Shown: positions 16,139 to 22,842 of the stretch, piece by piece
Layout of the letters: the number at the start of each line of letters is the position of its first letter
Numbering within the stretch: position 1 is the first letter of the stretch
Assembly: GCA_017554445.1 (NCBI GenBank)
Contig: JAFZIJ010000011.1
Span: forward strand, 1 to 47,804
Source of the DNA: Victivallales bacterium
GTDB lineage: Bacteria > Verrucomicrobiota > Lentisphaeria > Oligosphaerales > Oligosphaeraceae
Direction of reading: 5' to 3'
DNA length: 47,804 nt
Translations under genes and position numbers: made by a program
Notes under the pieces: model-generated
What the model saw: only the letters and a program-made list of their open reading frames with translations
Told to the model about the DNA's origin: nothing
Databases searched by the model: none

Positions 16139-19111
16139 CTACTGCGGCGGCACGTTCGGCGGCGGTGGTTGCACCCCGGCAGGCGGTGGCTGCACATTTG
16201 GCTGTTGTCCGGCAGGCGGATTGGCCGCTTGAGCTACATATTGCTGGAAGTGGGTCGGATGCTTGACTTTGGCGATTTCCTGCTCGCTGAAGGCATCGAA
16301 AAAGACTTGGGCTTGTTTTACTGGAACTTTGATCGTTGCCTTGCTGTGAGTATCAAAGTGGAACCTTGCCGGTAAGTTTTTATTCAGTTGCTTCATCAGA
16401 CGTTCCAGAGCACTTTGATCCTGAATCGGTCCTGATGATGTAAAGACAAGATCGCCGTCTTTTGTCTCCACTGTCCATGGGATGCTCGTTCCTTGGTTAA
16501 TTGTGAGAAATCTCTCATTGGGGGCGTTTGGCGCACCATGCCATGTCGTCGGCGATATCAGTTTTTCCAGATTGACGGCTGTTTCGGCGGTGTCTTGCTG
16601 GAATTTGGCTTTTGCCGCCGCCACGTCGGCGCGGCGCTGTACTTCCTCCGGATGCTTGATTTTGGCGATCTTGTCTTCCGAGAAGGCGTTGAAGAGGTAC
16701 TGGGCATCACCGACGGGGACTTTGATGGTCGCCATGCCATCCTTGCCGATGTGGATTTCCGCGGAATTCGGGGCCCCGTACATCTGTTGAAGCAGCCGAG
16801 TTTGAGCCTCGCTGGAAAGCGGCTTTTTGGAGGTATAGACAAGCATGCCATTCTCGTCTTTTTTGGCCGTCCACGGAATGCGAGTCTTTTCGGGGACGGA
16901 TAGATGCTTCAGTTCGACTTTCCCCTCCTTGCTCATCCATGTCGTCGGCGACGTGAGTTTTTCAAGATTTTCAATGGTTTCGATGGCACCTTCCTGCAAT
17001 GGTTTTGTGGCGTCGTTTTCTCCGAGAGCGTCATACAGTTTCAACTGATCATCGCAGATATCGATTATTCTGTTTACCTGTGTTTGGAATTCAGTCGTCA
17101 TGCTTGTGATTTGTTCGCATGTCTGTTGGCGGATAGCCTTTTCCTCTGGGGAGATACCTGGTTCATTTGGGTTGAAGGCTGCTTTGTAATCCTCGGAGAG
17201 CTTGTCGATGGCATTGGGGTGCCCGGCGCACATTTGTCGCAATGTCAGGACACCCTGCATTTTTGCGAAGCGCGTATCGTCGTCAAACACTGTATAATTC
17301 CGGAAACGCTTGGTAAAATGATCGATAACTTTGTGTCTTGATCTAAAATCCGTATCGACAAAAGAGAGATTGTCTTGGATAGCCAATTTTGCGCCGCTGC
17401 CTTCCAGCGAATGGCCGGGGTCGATGGCGAAGAATTTGCCGTTGATGACGCCTTTGTTCTGGCCGTGCGAACCGATAGCGTCGCGATCCGCGAGCGCCAG
17501 GAAAATGGCCTTGAATCTACCGAGTGCCTCCACATTGCCGACAGTACGGCCGTCTTCGATGAAACCATCTTCGAAATCATGGTATCCTTCGGCGAATTTT
17601 GCCTCCAGCATGATTTTGGGATGTCCGTCTGAATATTGTCCGCGGACAAGCGTAAGATCTTGCGCGGGAACGCCGAGAAGGCGTGTGAGATCGTTGGCGA
17701 ACGCTTCGGAGACAGCGCCGATGGACGCCTTGTCCGCCGTGGTGACGCGTCTATGATAGTAGAAATAGCCCTTGTCTCTTACTCGTTCTGGAAGGCGGAA
17801 TTCGCCCGTGCTCGCAGCTCCCTCTGGAGATACACGATTGCCTTCATTGTAATCAAGCTTGAGAATGTGTCGGTCTGTAAAATGCTTGAAAATAGGAAGC
17901 TGTGAATTTGGATCGGTTTTCGCCGCCGTCTTGCCATAGGTCATGACGGCGTCTCGAAGCTGGATGAAACAGTCCTTCTTGAGCTTTTCGAGATTGGCCA
18001 GTTGCTGAGGAGTAGCCTGGGCACCGTCGGGGGGGAAGTCTGTCTTCTGGGCGTTGGGAAAGGATTGCCTGATGGCTTGGAGGAGTGGCGAGTCTTGCTT
18101 CGGATCCTGTTCAAGCTTGTCAAGTTCCTTCGAAAGGACGTATTCCGCCGCGAAAGCGACACCTGCGGGATGGGCACGGCCGACTTTCAGACCTATTTCA
18201 AGGAAAGAAGGTGGTGGATTTTGTTGCGGGTCAGGCTGAAATTGGGGATTGTCAGTGAGAAATTGGTTAAATGACGTCTGGGTTGCTGGGGAGTGGATGT
18301 CGGTCAACAAGGCTCGCGAATCATGCTGCGACCAATCATTATGGTAGATGAATCCAGGCTCGACGCCATTGGTCTTGAGTTTCTCGAACACGGCGGGGCG
18401 GAGATGGCTGTCGTTGATACGCATGCCCGTTCCCATGGAACCGCTTTTCACATGGTCTTCGACTGATGTGCTAGGGCCTCTGTAGGTTGCGGTTGAATGC
18501 AACTTGCTGAGCCCCATGGGGGTGGAGCCTGATTCGACTTGCTTTTCACCATGATGGAGTGGCCTGAAAGCTTGGATATCTGGCGAATTCCTCAGTCTTT
18601 CCTGCGCCTCGGGCAGCGCGCGTTTGATGGACGCATCGACAAGTTCCGCGATGTCTTCAGGCGTCTTGCATTCTTCAAGCAAATGATTGATATCGTCAAG
18701 ATGATCATTGACGATTTGCCGTATTTCATTGGCCATCGGCTTGCCGCCTGATTGAAGAAGCAAGGGACTTGTCTGCAACTGGCGGTCCAACTCGTTGGTG
18801 AAACGCATTTGCTTCAATGATTCCATTGATGAGACGATCTTTTTGATGTCGCATGCGCGCAAAGACTTGTGAAGCTGTGCGCGGGTGCCCACAACGGTGT
18901 CGAAGGCGTGAAGACCAAAGACGCCATATTCCTTTTGCAAGGCCTCCTTGAATGCCGCCATGGTTGCGTCGTTCAGCTTCTTTGAGGTAGAGAAGACTCG
19001 ACTGCCGAACTGCACGCTTTGGGGAGTCTTGGCGCTATTGACGACAACGTCCCGCGTATCTTTCGGGGCAGCGGTGGCTAAATGATGGAAATCATTGAAT
19101 GTAATGGGCAT
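16139..19111 (-). CDS. Predicted type III secreted effector with PI3K/HipA-like kinase domain and two C-terminal repeats
   Basis: A 990-residue protein with no signal peptide or membrane helix. Its gene starts nine bases after that of a CesT-type chaperone, with an AGGTAA ribosome site overlapping the chaperone stop, so the two are translationally coupled. Residues 1-100 (VQFGSRVF onward) are the likely chaperone-binding and secretion region. Residues ~440-600 contain a kinase-like catalytic signature: a possible helix-C Glu in VSEAFANDLTRLLG, then ADRDAIGSHGQN (Asp542/Asp544, His549, Asn552) and FAIDPG (Asp564). This resembles the D-x-H-x-x-N and I-D-F-G motifs of PI3/4-kinase and HipA-type folds. 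Residues ~712-823 and ~845-953 are two copies of one domain, each with NLEKL-SPTTW, IPWT, ATIKVPV and IAK-KHP. A Pro/Gln-rich tail follows. The effector role and kinase activity are inferences. No secretion machinery gene lies in the window. Confidence 0.65.
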   Translation of the reverse strand: MPITFNDFHHLATAAPKDTRDVVVNSAKTPQSVQFGSRVFSTSKKLNDATMAAFKEALQKEYGVFGLHAFDTVVGTRAQLHKSLRACDIKKIVSSMESLKQMRFTNELDRQLQTSPLLLQSGGKPMANEIRQIVNDHLDDINHLLEECKTPEDIAELVDASIKRALPEAQERLRNSPDIQAFRPLHHGEKQVESGSTPMGLSKLHSTATYRGPSTSVEDHVKSGSMGTGMRINDSHLRPAVFEKLKTNGVEPGFIYHNDWSQHDSRALLTDIHSPATQTSFNQFLTDNPQFQPDPQQNPPPSFLEIGLKVGRAHPAGVAFAAEYVLSKELDKLEQDPKQDSPLLQAIRQSFPNAQKTDFPPDGAQATPQQLANLEKLKKDCFIQLRDAVMTYGKTAAKTDPNSQLPIFKHFTDRHILKLDYNEGNRVSPEGAASTGEFRLPERVRDKGYFYYHRRVTTADKASIGAVSEAFANDLTRLLGVPAQDLTLVRGQYSDGHPKIMLEAKFAEGYHDFEDGFIEDGRTVGNVEALGRFKAIFLALADRDAIGSHGQNKGVINGKFFAIDPGHSLEGSGAKLAIQDNLSFVDTDFRSRHKVIDHFTKRFRNYTVFDDDTRFAKMQGVLTLRQMCAGHPNAIDKLSEDYKAAFNPNEPGISPEEKAIRQQTCEQITSMTTEFQTQVNRIIDICDDQLKLYDALGENDATKPLQEGAIETIENLEKLTSPTTWMSKEGKVELKHLSVPEKTRIPWTAKKDENGMLVYTSKKPLSSEAQTRLLQQMYGAPNSAEIHIGKDGMATIKVPVGDAQYLFNAFSEDKIAKIKHPEEVQRRADVAAAKAKFQQDTAETAVNLEKLISPTTWHGAPNAPNERFLTINQGTSIPWTVETKDGDLVFTSSGPIQDQSALERLMKQLNKNLPARFHFDTHSKATIKVPVKQAQVFFDAFSEQEIAKVKHPTHFQQYVAQAANPPAGQQPNVQPPPAGVQPPPPNVPPQ

Positions 19112-19120
19112 TGTTATTAC

Positions 19121-19615
19121 CTATGGGCGGAAAAATAGAGTGGAAGGTTGGTTTGGTATCACCGTAGAGGCGTCGTCGTCTTTACTGTCGTCACTTTGTC
19201 CGTCGAGGTTGCCATTTATGCGATCGGCCCAGATATCGACGAGCTGCAGGATATTTTCCAACGTTTCGACGAAGTTCTCCGGATCGGCGGCGGCTTTGTC
19301 GAAATCGAACATGTAGTTGTAGATGACGGTGTTGCTTTCTGTTTCCATGGCGAAATAGCCACCCGCCGTGTCTTTCCCAAAGAGACTGCCGCCAAGTAGG
19401 TCGCGGTAAACGGCGACGCCTGCATCCGACGGAAGCGTCGCGATTTCCACGAAGCACAGGATTTTGCCTGAGGCTTCGATGAACTGGAGATTGATATTGT
19501 ATTCGTCATCGACACGGAAGGTCAGGAGACCGTCGGCATCCGGAACGAGCATGTCGAGCCCAGTATGCTTGCGGATGGTTTCAAGGAAGGTCTTGTAGTC
19601 GTCAATGGTAGGCAT
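19121..19615 (-). CDS. CesT-family type III secretion chaperone
   Basis: A 164-residue acidic protein with the fold pattern of class I type III secretion chaperones. An N-terminal helix (DDYKTFLETIRKHTG) is followed by beta-strands ending in LQFIEASGKILCFVEIA. The family hallmark LLGGSLFGKDTAGGYFAM comes next (residues 73-90), then a strand and a C-terminal helix (FVETLENILQLVDIWADRI). CesT-type proteins dimerise, hold the effector N-terminus partly unfolded and deliver it to the export ATPase. The last ~30 residues are Asp/Ser-rich. I chose the ATG at 19615, which begins like other family members and has AGGAA about ten bases upstream. The longer frame to 19741 adds a low-complexity leader. 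It precedes and is coupled to the 990-residue putative effector, the usual chaperone-effector order. Confidence 0.78.
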   Translation of the reverse strand: MPTIDDYKTFLETIRKHTGLDMLVPDADGLLTFRVDDEYNINLQFIEASGKILCFVEIATLPSDAGVAVYRDLLGGSLFGKDTAGGYFAMETESNTVIYNYMFDFDKAAADPENFVETLENILQLVDIWADRINGNLDGQSDDSKDDDASTVIPNQPSTLFFRP

Positions 19616-19809
19616 GTGCTTGTATTCCTGTTGGTTTATGTTGTTGTTGGCCGATGTTGTCGTTGTTTGGGATTGTTCGACGGAGCGACAGGATGCATGC
19701 CAGTAACGTGTGTTATTCCTGCTCATCCCTCTGTCATCCAATATTTCTCCGTCTGCGGGGAGTTTGTTACATGCGGATTGATACTTTTCAATTCTGGGAA
19801 TGATAATAC

Positions 19810-19837
19810 ATTATATAATTAAAATGCAGGAAATCAA
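19810..19837 (-). promoter_or_regulatory. Sigma-70-like promoter of the chaperone-effector operon
   Basis: On the minus strand TTGATT (19832-19837) and a perfect TATAAT (19810-19815) are separated by 16 bases. Transcription would start near 19803, leaving an unusually long leader of about 190 bases before the chaperone ATG at 19615. The 19616-19935 stretch contains no gene that I can support. It is AT-rich in its upper half, and I see no clear hairpin or riboswitch in the leader. Confidence 0.6.
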
Positions 19838-19937
19838 GGCAGAAAAATGTCATTTTTAAATAATATTCAGAAAGCATTGGAAAATGTTAGAGCAGGATGC
19901 ATGTTCCTGAATAGGATTTTTCTGATTCATGATCGAC

Positions 19938-19975
19938 ACAAAAAAGCCGCAGACCAAATGGTCTGCGGCTTTTAA
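19938..19975 (-). terminator. Intrinsic terminator after tRNA-Leu
   Basis: A perfect 14-bp stem, AAAAGCCGCAGACC/GGTCTGCGGCTTTT, with a four-base loop is followed on the minus strand by a T-run. It lies directly 3' of the tRNA and should end its transcript. The plus-strand flank is also T-rich, so it may work in both directions. Confidence 0.92.
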
Positions 19976-19977
19976 GA

Positions 19978-20064
19978 TGGTACCGGGGGGGGGATTTGAA
20001 CCCCCACGGGATTGCTCCCACTGCGACCTGAACGCAGCGCGTCTGCCAATTCCGCCACTCCGGC
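19978..20064 (-). tRNA. leuCAG: tRNA-Leu (anticodon CAG)
   Basis: An 87-base tRNA with an encoded 3' CCA (19978-19980). The D-arm begins GGCGGAAUUGGCAGACGC. The anticodon stem CUGCG/CGCAG is perfect, the loop is UUCAGGU, and the anticodon lies at 20028-20030. The long variable arm has stem GGGA/UCCC with a GCAA loop, diagnostic of class II tRNA-Leu. The T-arm is GGGGG-UUCAAAU-CCCCC. The acceptor stem has a G-U and an A-C pair. It reads CUG codons and is followed by a strong terminator. Confidence 0.97.
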
Positions 20065-20126
20065 GTGTCGATACCAATACATTACATCCGTATTTTCAAA
20101 AAACAAATCAAACCAGACGATTTTTT

Positions 20127-21347
20127 TCATGGAGAGTGGAAAAAAAGGACATTTCGCCATGGAATCCAGCCATAAAGTTTGCCATTTGTTATTTGAATGC
20201 AGTCGTTTATGATATCTTTTCCCGTGAATCGTACGACACTGCCTTCTCCCGCTATCCACAGGTTGACGGCGGGGGAGGCGGCATCGGAGGGGATGGGAAC
20301 GATTTGCGTCTCGACAGTGATGATGGCCGTCCGCCGTAACTGAAGACGCGGACGGATCGCGGCGATGAACAAAACAATTGCAATGACCACTGCGATCATG
20401 AGCAAGATGCGTTTGACACCGCGTTGGAAGAACGCCGTGCAAAGTAGCGCAATTCCTAGCGGGAGAATGAGTTCCGGCGCATATGGGAAGAGATATATCC
20501 CATCATAGCCGTTGGCTTCCCGCTGGGTGTCGCGGTGAATCATCCATAGAAAGGCGTCACGCGGGGAGTTGAGGCGGGCGTGCAGAACTGCGATGTTATG
20601 CGACAACTGCCATAAGCTGTGTGTTTTCGACAATTCAGTGAAGATATCCAGCGACTCTTGAAGCCGTCCTTCCTGCGAGAGTCTGGCGGCTTCTTCCCAT
20701 TTCGACGAAAATTGTTTCGAACAGGCGGCCAGGCAGAGGAGCAGGGCGATCATCAAGGCATTCCGAAGGCATTTGCGAAGAGTGGAAATTGTTTGTTCCG
20801 TTGGGTTTTCAGAAGAAAACCGTTCGTGTTCGAACTGACGAACAGAGCTCGCCAGTTTAGGATGTTTTGACTGGACAGCATCCGCCAATTCTAGGAGATT
20901 CACGCTGTCTGGCTGACCGAAGGCCTGTTGGAGACGGACGGTGAGATCGGACGGAAGTCCGTCTGGATTGGAGCGGAGCCATTGGCGGAGATGTTTTCGG
21001 GCGAGCCGTCGCGTCCGCCGCGATGGCTCTTGATACCATGTATGGAAACGAAAGATAGCGCAAATAGCTGTCACAAAGAGAATTGCGGCAACGGTTTGCC
21101 AAGCGAAAACGTCCAGATAAAGGATGTGTTGACGCGGGCATGGGAGGATGGCGGGCGGTGGCAGATTGGAAGTTGAAGATGGCTGAAGCTGTGCCGAAAC
21201 GGGTTTCGTATCTTCTCCATCATCAGGAAGTTGTTGCCAAAAGCCATCCATCCAGGCCTGTCGTGGCGGCACGGTTTCCTGCGCGGCCAGAAGGATGGTC
21301 GTGGCCGTCAGCAGAATGGCGAAGAGTTGGACAACGATATGGCGCAT
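20127..21347 (-). CDS. Membrane protein with TPR-like region and C-terminal SH3-like domain (BatD/BatE-like)
   Basis: A 406-residue protein. Hydrophobic segments lie at ~3-22 (signal or anchor), 81-99, 196-209 (ending LAAC), 291-306 and 313-330. Between them, residues ~110-175 are Arg-rich and helical (RRLARKHLRQWLRSNP). Residues 214-275 look like one or two tetratricopeptide repeats (EEAARLSQEGRLQESLDIF). The C-terminal ~40 residues (SVVRFTGKDII, KLYGWIPW) resemble a bacterial SH3 domain. This order is like a fusion of the C-terminal part of BatD with BatE from Bat/MoxR operons. No MoxR, BatA or BatB gene is adjacent, so the assignment is tentative. No Shine-Dalgarno is visible before the ATG. 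The tRNA-Leu gene follows 62 bases downstream. Confidence 0.55.
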   Translation of the reverse strand: MRHIVVQLFAILLTATTILLAAQETVPPRQAWMDGFWQQLPDDGEDTKPVSAQLQPSSTSNLPPPAILPCPRQHILYLDVFAWQTVAAILFVTAICAIFRFHTWYQEPSRRTRRLARKHLRQWLRSNPDGLPSDLTVRLQQAFGQPDSVNLLELADAVQSKHPKLASSVRQFEHERFSSENPTEQTISTLRKCLRNALMIALLLCLAACSKQFSSKWEEAARLSQEGRLQESLDIFTELSKTHSLWQLSHNIAVLHARLNSPRDAFLWMIHRDTQREANGYDGIYLFPYAPELILPLGIALLCTAFFQRGVKRILLMIAVVIAIVLFIAAIRPRLQLRRTAIITVETQIVPIPSDAASPAVNLWIAGEGSVVRFTGKDIINDCIQITNGKLYGWIPWRNVLFFHSP

Positions 21348-21374
21348 TATTCAAGAAAAATCCGTGGAAGTCTT

Positions 21375-21402
21375 TTGAAGTTTTATTAAAATAAGGTATA
21401 AT
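21375..21402 (+). promoter_or_regulatory. Sigma-70-like promoter for the Gfo/Idh gene
   Basis: TTGAAG (21375-21380), a 16-base AT-rich spacer and a perfect TATAAT (21397-21402) precede the gene by about 65 bases. Transcription would begin near 21409. Confidence 0.68.
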
Positions 21403-21467
21403 GTCTATTTTGTCTAATGGAATGAACAAGTCGATTGACATAGTGAGCAACAAAATAAAGGAAGAAC

Positions 21468-22766
21468 ATGAACAGACGTGATTTTCTGCGAAACAGCGCG
21501 ATGGCGGCTGCAGGAGCCGCCGTTCTGCCGAATCTTGTGAACGGCGCGGAGGCTTGGGATGTGAAGGCGACGGAGACGACGCATGCTCCGATCCGCATGG
21601 GCGTCATCGGCATCGGCATCCAATGTATCGGCCACATCCGTCATCTCATGCATCGTAGCGATGCGCGTATCATGGCGTTGTGCGACGTCGAGAGCATCCG
21701 CCTGAATCGCGCGAAGGACATCGTCGATGAAGCCTACAAGCAGCGTTTCGGCAATGAGGCCCGTCCTGTCGATACATATGAAGACTTCCGTGAAATGTTG
21801 AAACGGACGGACATCGACGCCGTGTTGATTGCGACGCCGACGCATTGGCACGCCTGCATGAGCATCATGGCGGCCCGTACGGGAAAAGACATTTACTGCG
21901 AAAAGCCGATGACGTTGTCCATCCACGAAGGCCGTGCAATGGTCGATGCCATGAAACGCTACAATGTCATCTTCCAGAACGGCAGCCAGCAGCGGTCGGA
22001 CGCGAAATTCCGTCTGGCCTGCGAATTGGTCCGTAACGGTCGCATTGGCAAGGTGAAAGAGATTTTCATCAACAACGTGGCGGATCCATCTGGCCCGTGC
22101 TATCTGCCGTCGGAACCAATTCCGCCGACCATCAATTGGGATCTTTGGCTCGGTCCCGCTCCGTGGCGCGGCTACAACAAGATCCTCTGCCCGTTCGACA
22201 ATTGGGCGACCTTCCCGAACTGGCGCCGCTATTCGGACTATGACGGCGGCGGCATGACGGACTGGGGAGCGCATCATTTCGACATCGCGCAGTGGGCTCT
22301 GGGCATGGACGATTCCGGCCCTGTAACGATCATCCCGCCACGCGAATCTGAATACAACCGCCTGACTTACGTCTATGCGAATGGCGCGAAGATGATCCGC
22401 GGCGGCGCGAAGCCCGGCGAGGCAGGTTTGGAAATCATCGGCGAAAAAGGTCGCGTCTGCGTGAATCGCGGCTATCTGATGACCGAGCCCGACGATCTGA
22501 TCCGCACGAAGTGGGGCGCGAACGACATCCACCTCTATGAAAGCAATAGCCATTGGAACAACTTCTTCGACTGCGTGCGCGAACGGCGTCAGTGCATCTG
22601 CAATCCGGAAGTCGGCCACCGCAGCTCGACCGTCTGCCATCTGGGCATCATCTGCTACCGTCTGGACCGCACGTTGAATTGGGATCCCGTCAACGAACAT
22701 TTCGTCAACGATCCGGAAGCGGACCGTCTGATGACGAAGCCGTCCAGAGCACCGTGGATTGTCTGA
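21468..22766 (+). CDS. Gfo/Idh/MocA-family oxidoreductase with twin-arginine-type signal
   Basis: A 432-residue NAD(P)-dependent oxidoreductase. The N-terminus MNRRDFLRNSAMAAAG is a twin-arginine translocation signal, so the folded enzyme is exported with its cofactor. The Rossmann domain shows MGVIGIGIQCIGH and the family's CEKPMT motif (Glu145-Lys146-Pro147), with Lys146 the usual catalytic lysine. GGGMTDWGAHHFDIAQWAL in the C-terminal domain is typical of the large PVC and Bacteroidetes subgroup. Exported members act on sugars, inositols or glycosides, some through an oxidation-elimination route with bound NAD. AAAGGAAG precedes the ATG, and a clear promoter lies upstream. The ThuA-HEAT-discoidin gene follows 76 bases downstream, and Gfo/Idh plus ThuA is a frequent pairing. 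Confidence 0.9.
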   Translation: MNRRDFLRNSAMAAAGAAVLPNLVNGAEAWDVKATETTHAPIRMGVIGIGIQCIGHIRHLMHRSDARIMALCDVESIRLNRAKDIVDEAYKQRFGNEARPVDTYEDFREMLKRTDIDAVLIATPTHWHACMSIMAARTGKDIYCEKPMTLSIHEGRAMVDAMKRYNVIFQNGSQQRSDAKFRLACELVRNGRIGKVKEIFINNVADPSGPCYLPSEPIPPTINWDLWLGPAPWRGYNKILCPFDNWATFPNWRRYSDYDGGGMTDWGAHHFDIAQWALGMDDSGPVTIIPPRESEYNRLTYVYANGAKMIRGGAKPGEAGLEIIGEKGRVCVNRGYLMTEPDDLIRTKWGANDIHLYESNSHWNNFFDCVRERRQCICNPEVGHRSSTVCHLGIICYRLDRTLNWDPVNEHFVNDPEADRLMTKPSRAPWIV

Positions 22767-22781
22767 ACTTGGCAGTTTAGA

Positions 22782-22811
22782 GCTAAGAGCTTAAAGCTAA
22801 GAGCTTAAAGC
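22782..22811. repeat. 14-bp tandem repeat between the Gfo/Idh and ThuA genes
   Basis: GCTAAGAGCTTAAA occurs twice in direct succession (22782-22795 and 22796-22809), followed by GC. It fills the space just after the Gfo/Idh stop. No hairpin with a T-run is seen, so I do not call a terminator. Confidence 0.85.
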
Positions 22812-22842
22812 AAAGGCAGTAAGCCATAATAAAGGAGTATTT

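Noticed and set aside
19978..20064. A-C and G-U pairs in the tRNA-Leu acceptor stem as a sign of a pseudo-tRNA
   Set aside because: As I recall, the E. coli tRNA-Leu(CAG) has a similar A-C pair. All arms, the variable loop and an encoded CCA are intact.
21414..22700. 428-codon minus-strand frame opposite the Gfo/Idh gene
   Set aside because: It is a shadow of the oxidoreductase, which has TAT, Rossmann and EKP motifs and a promoter.
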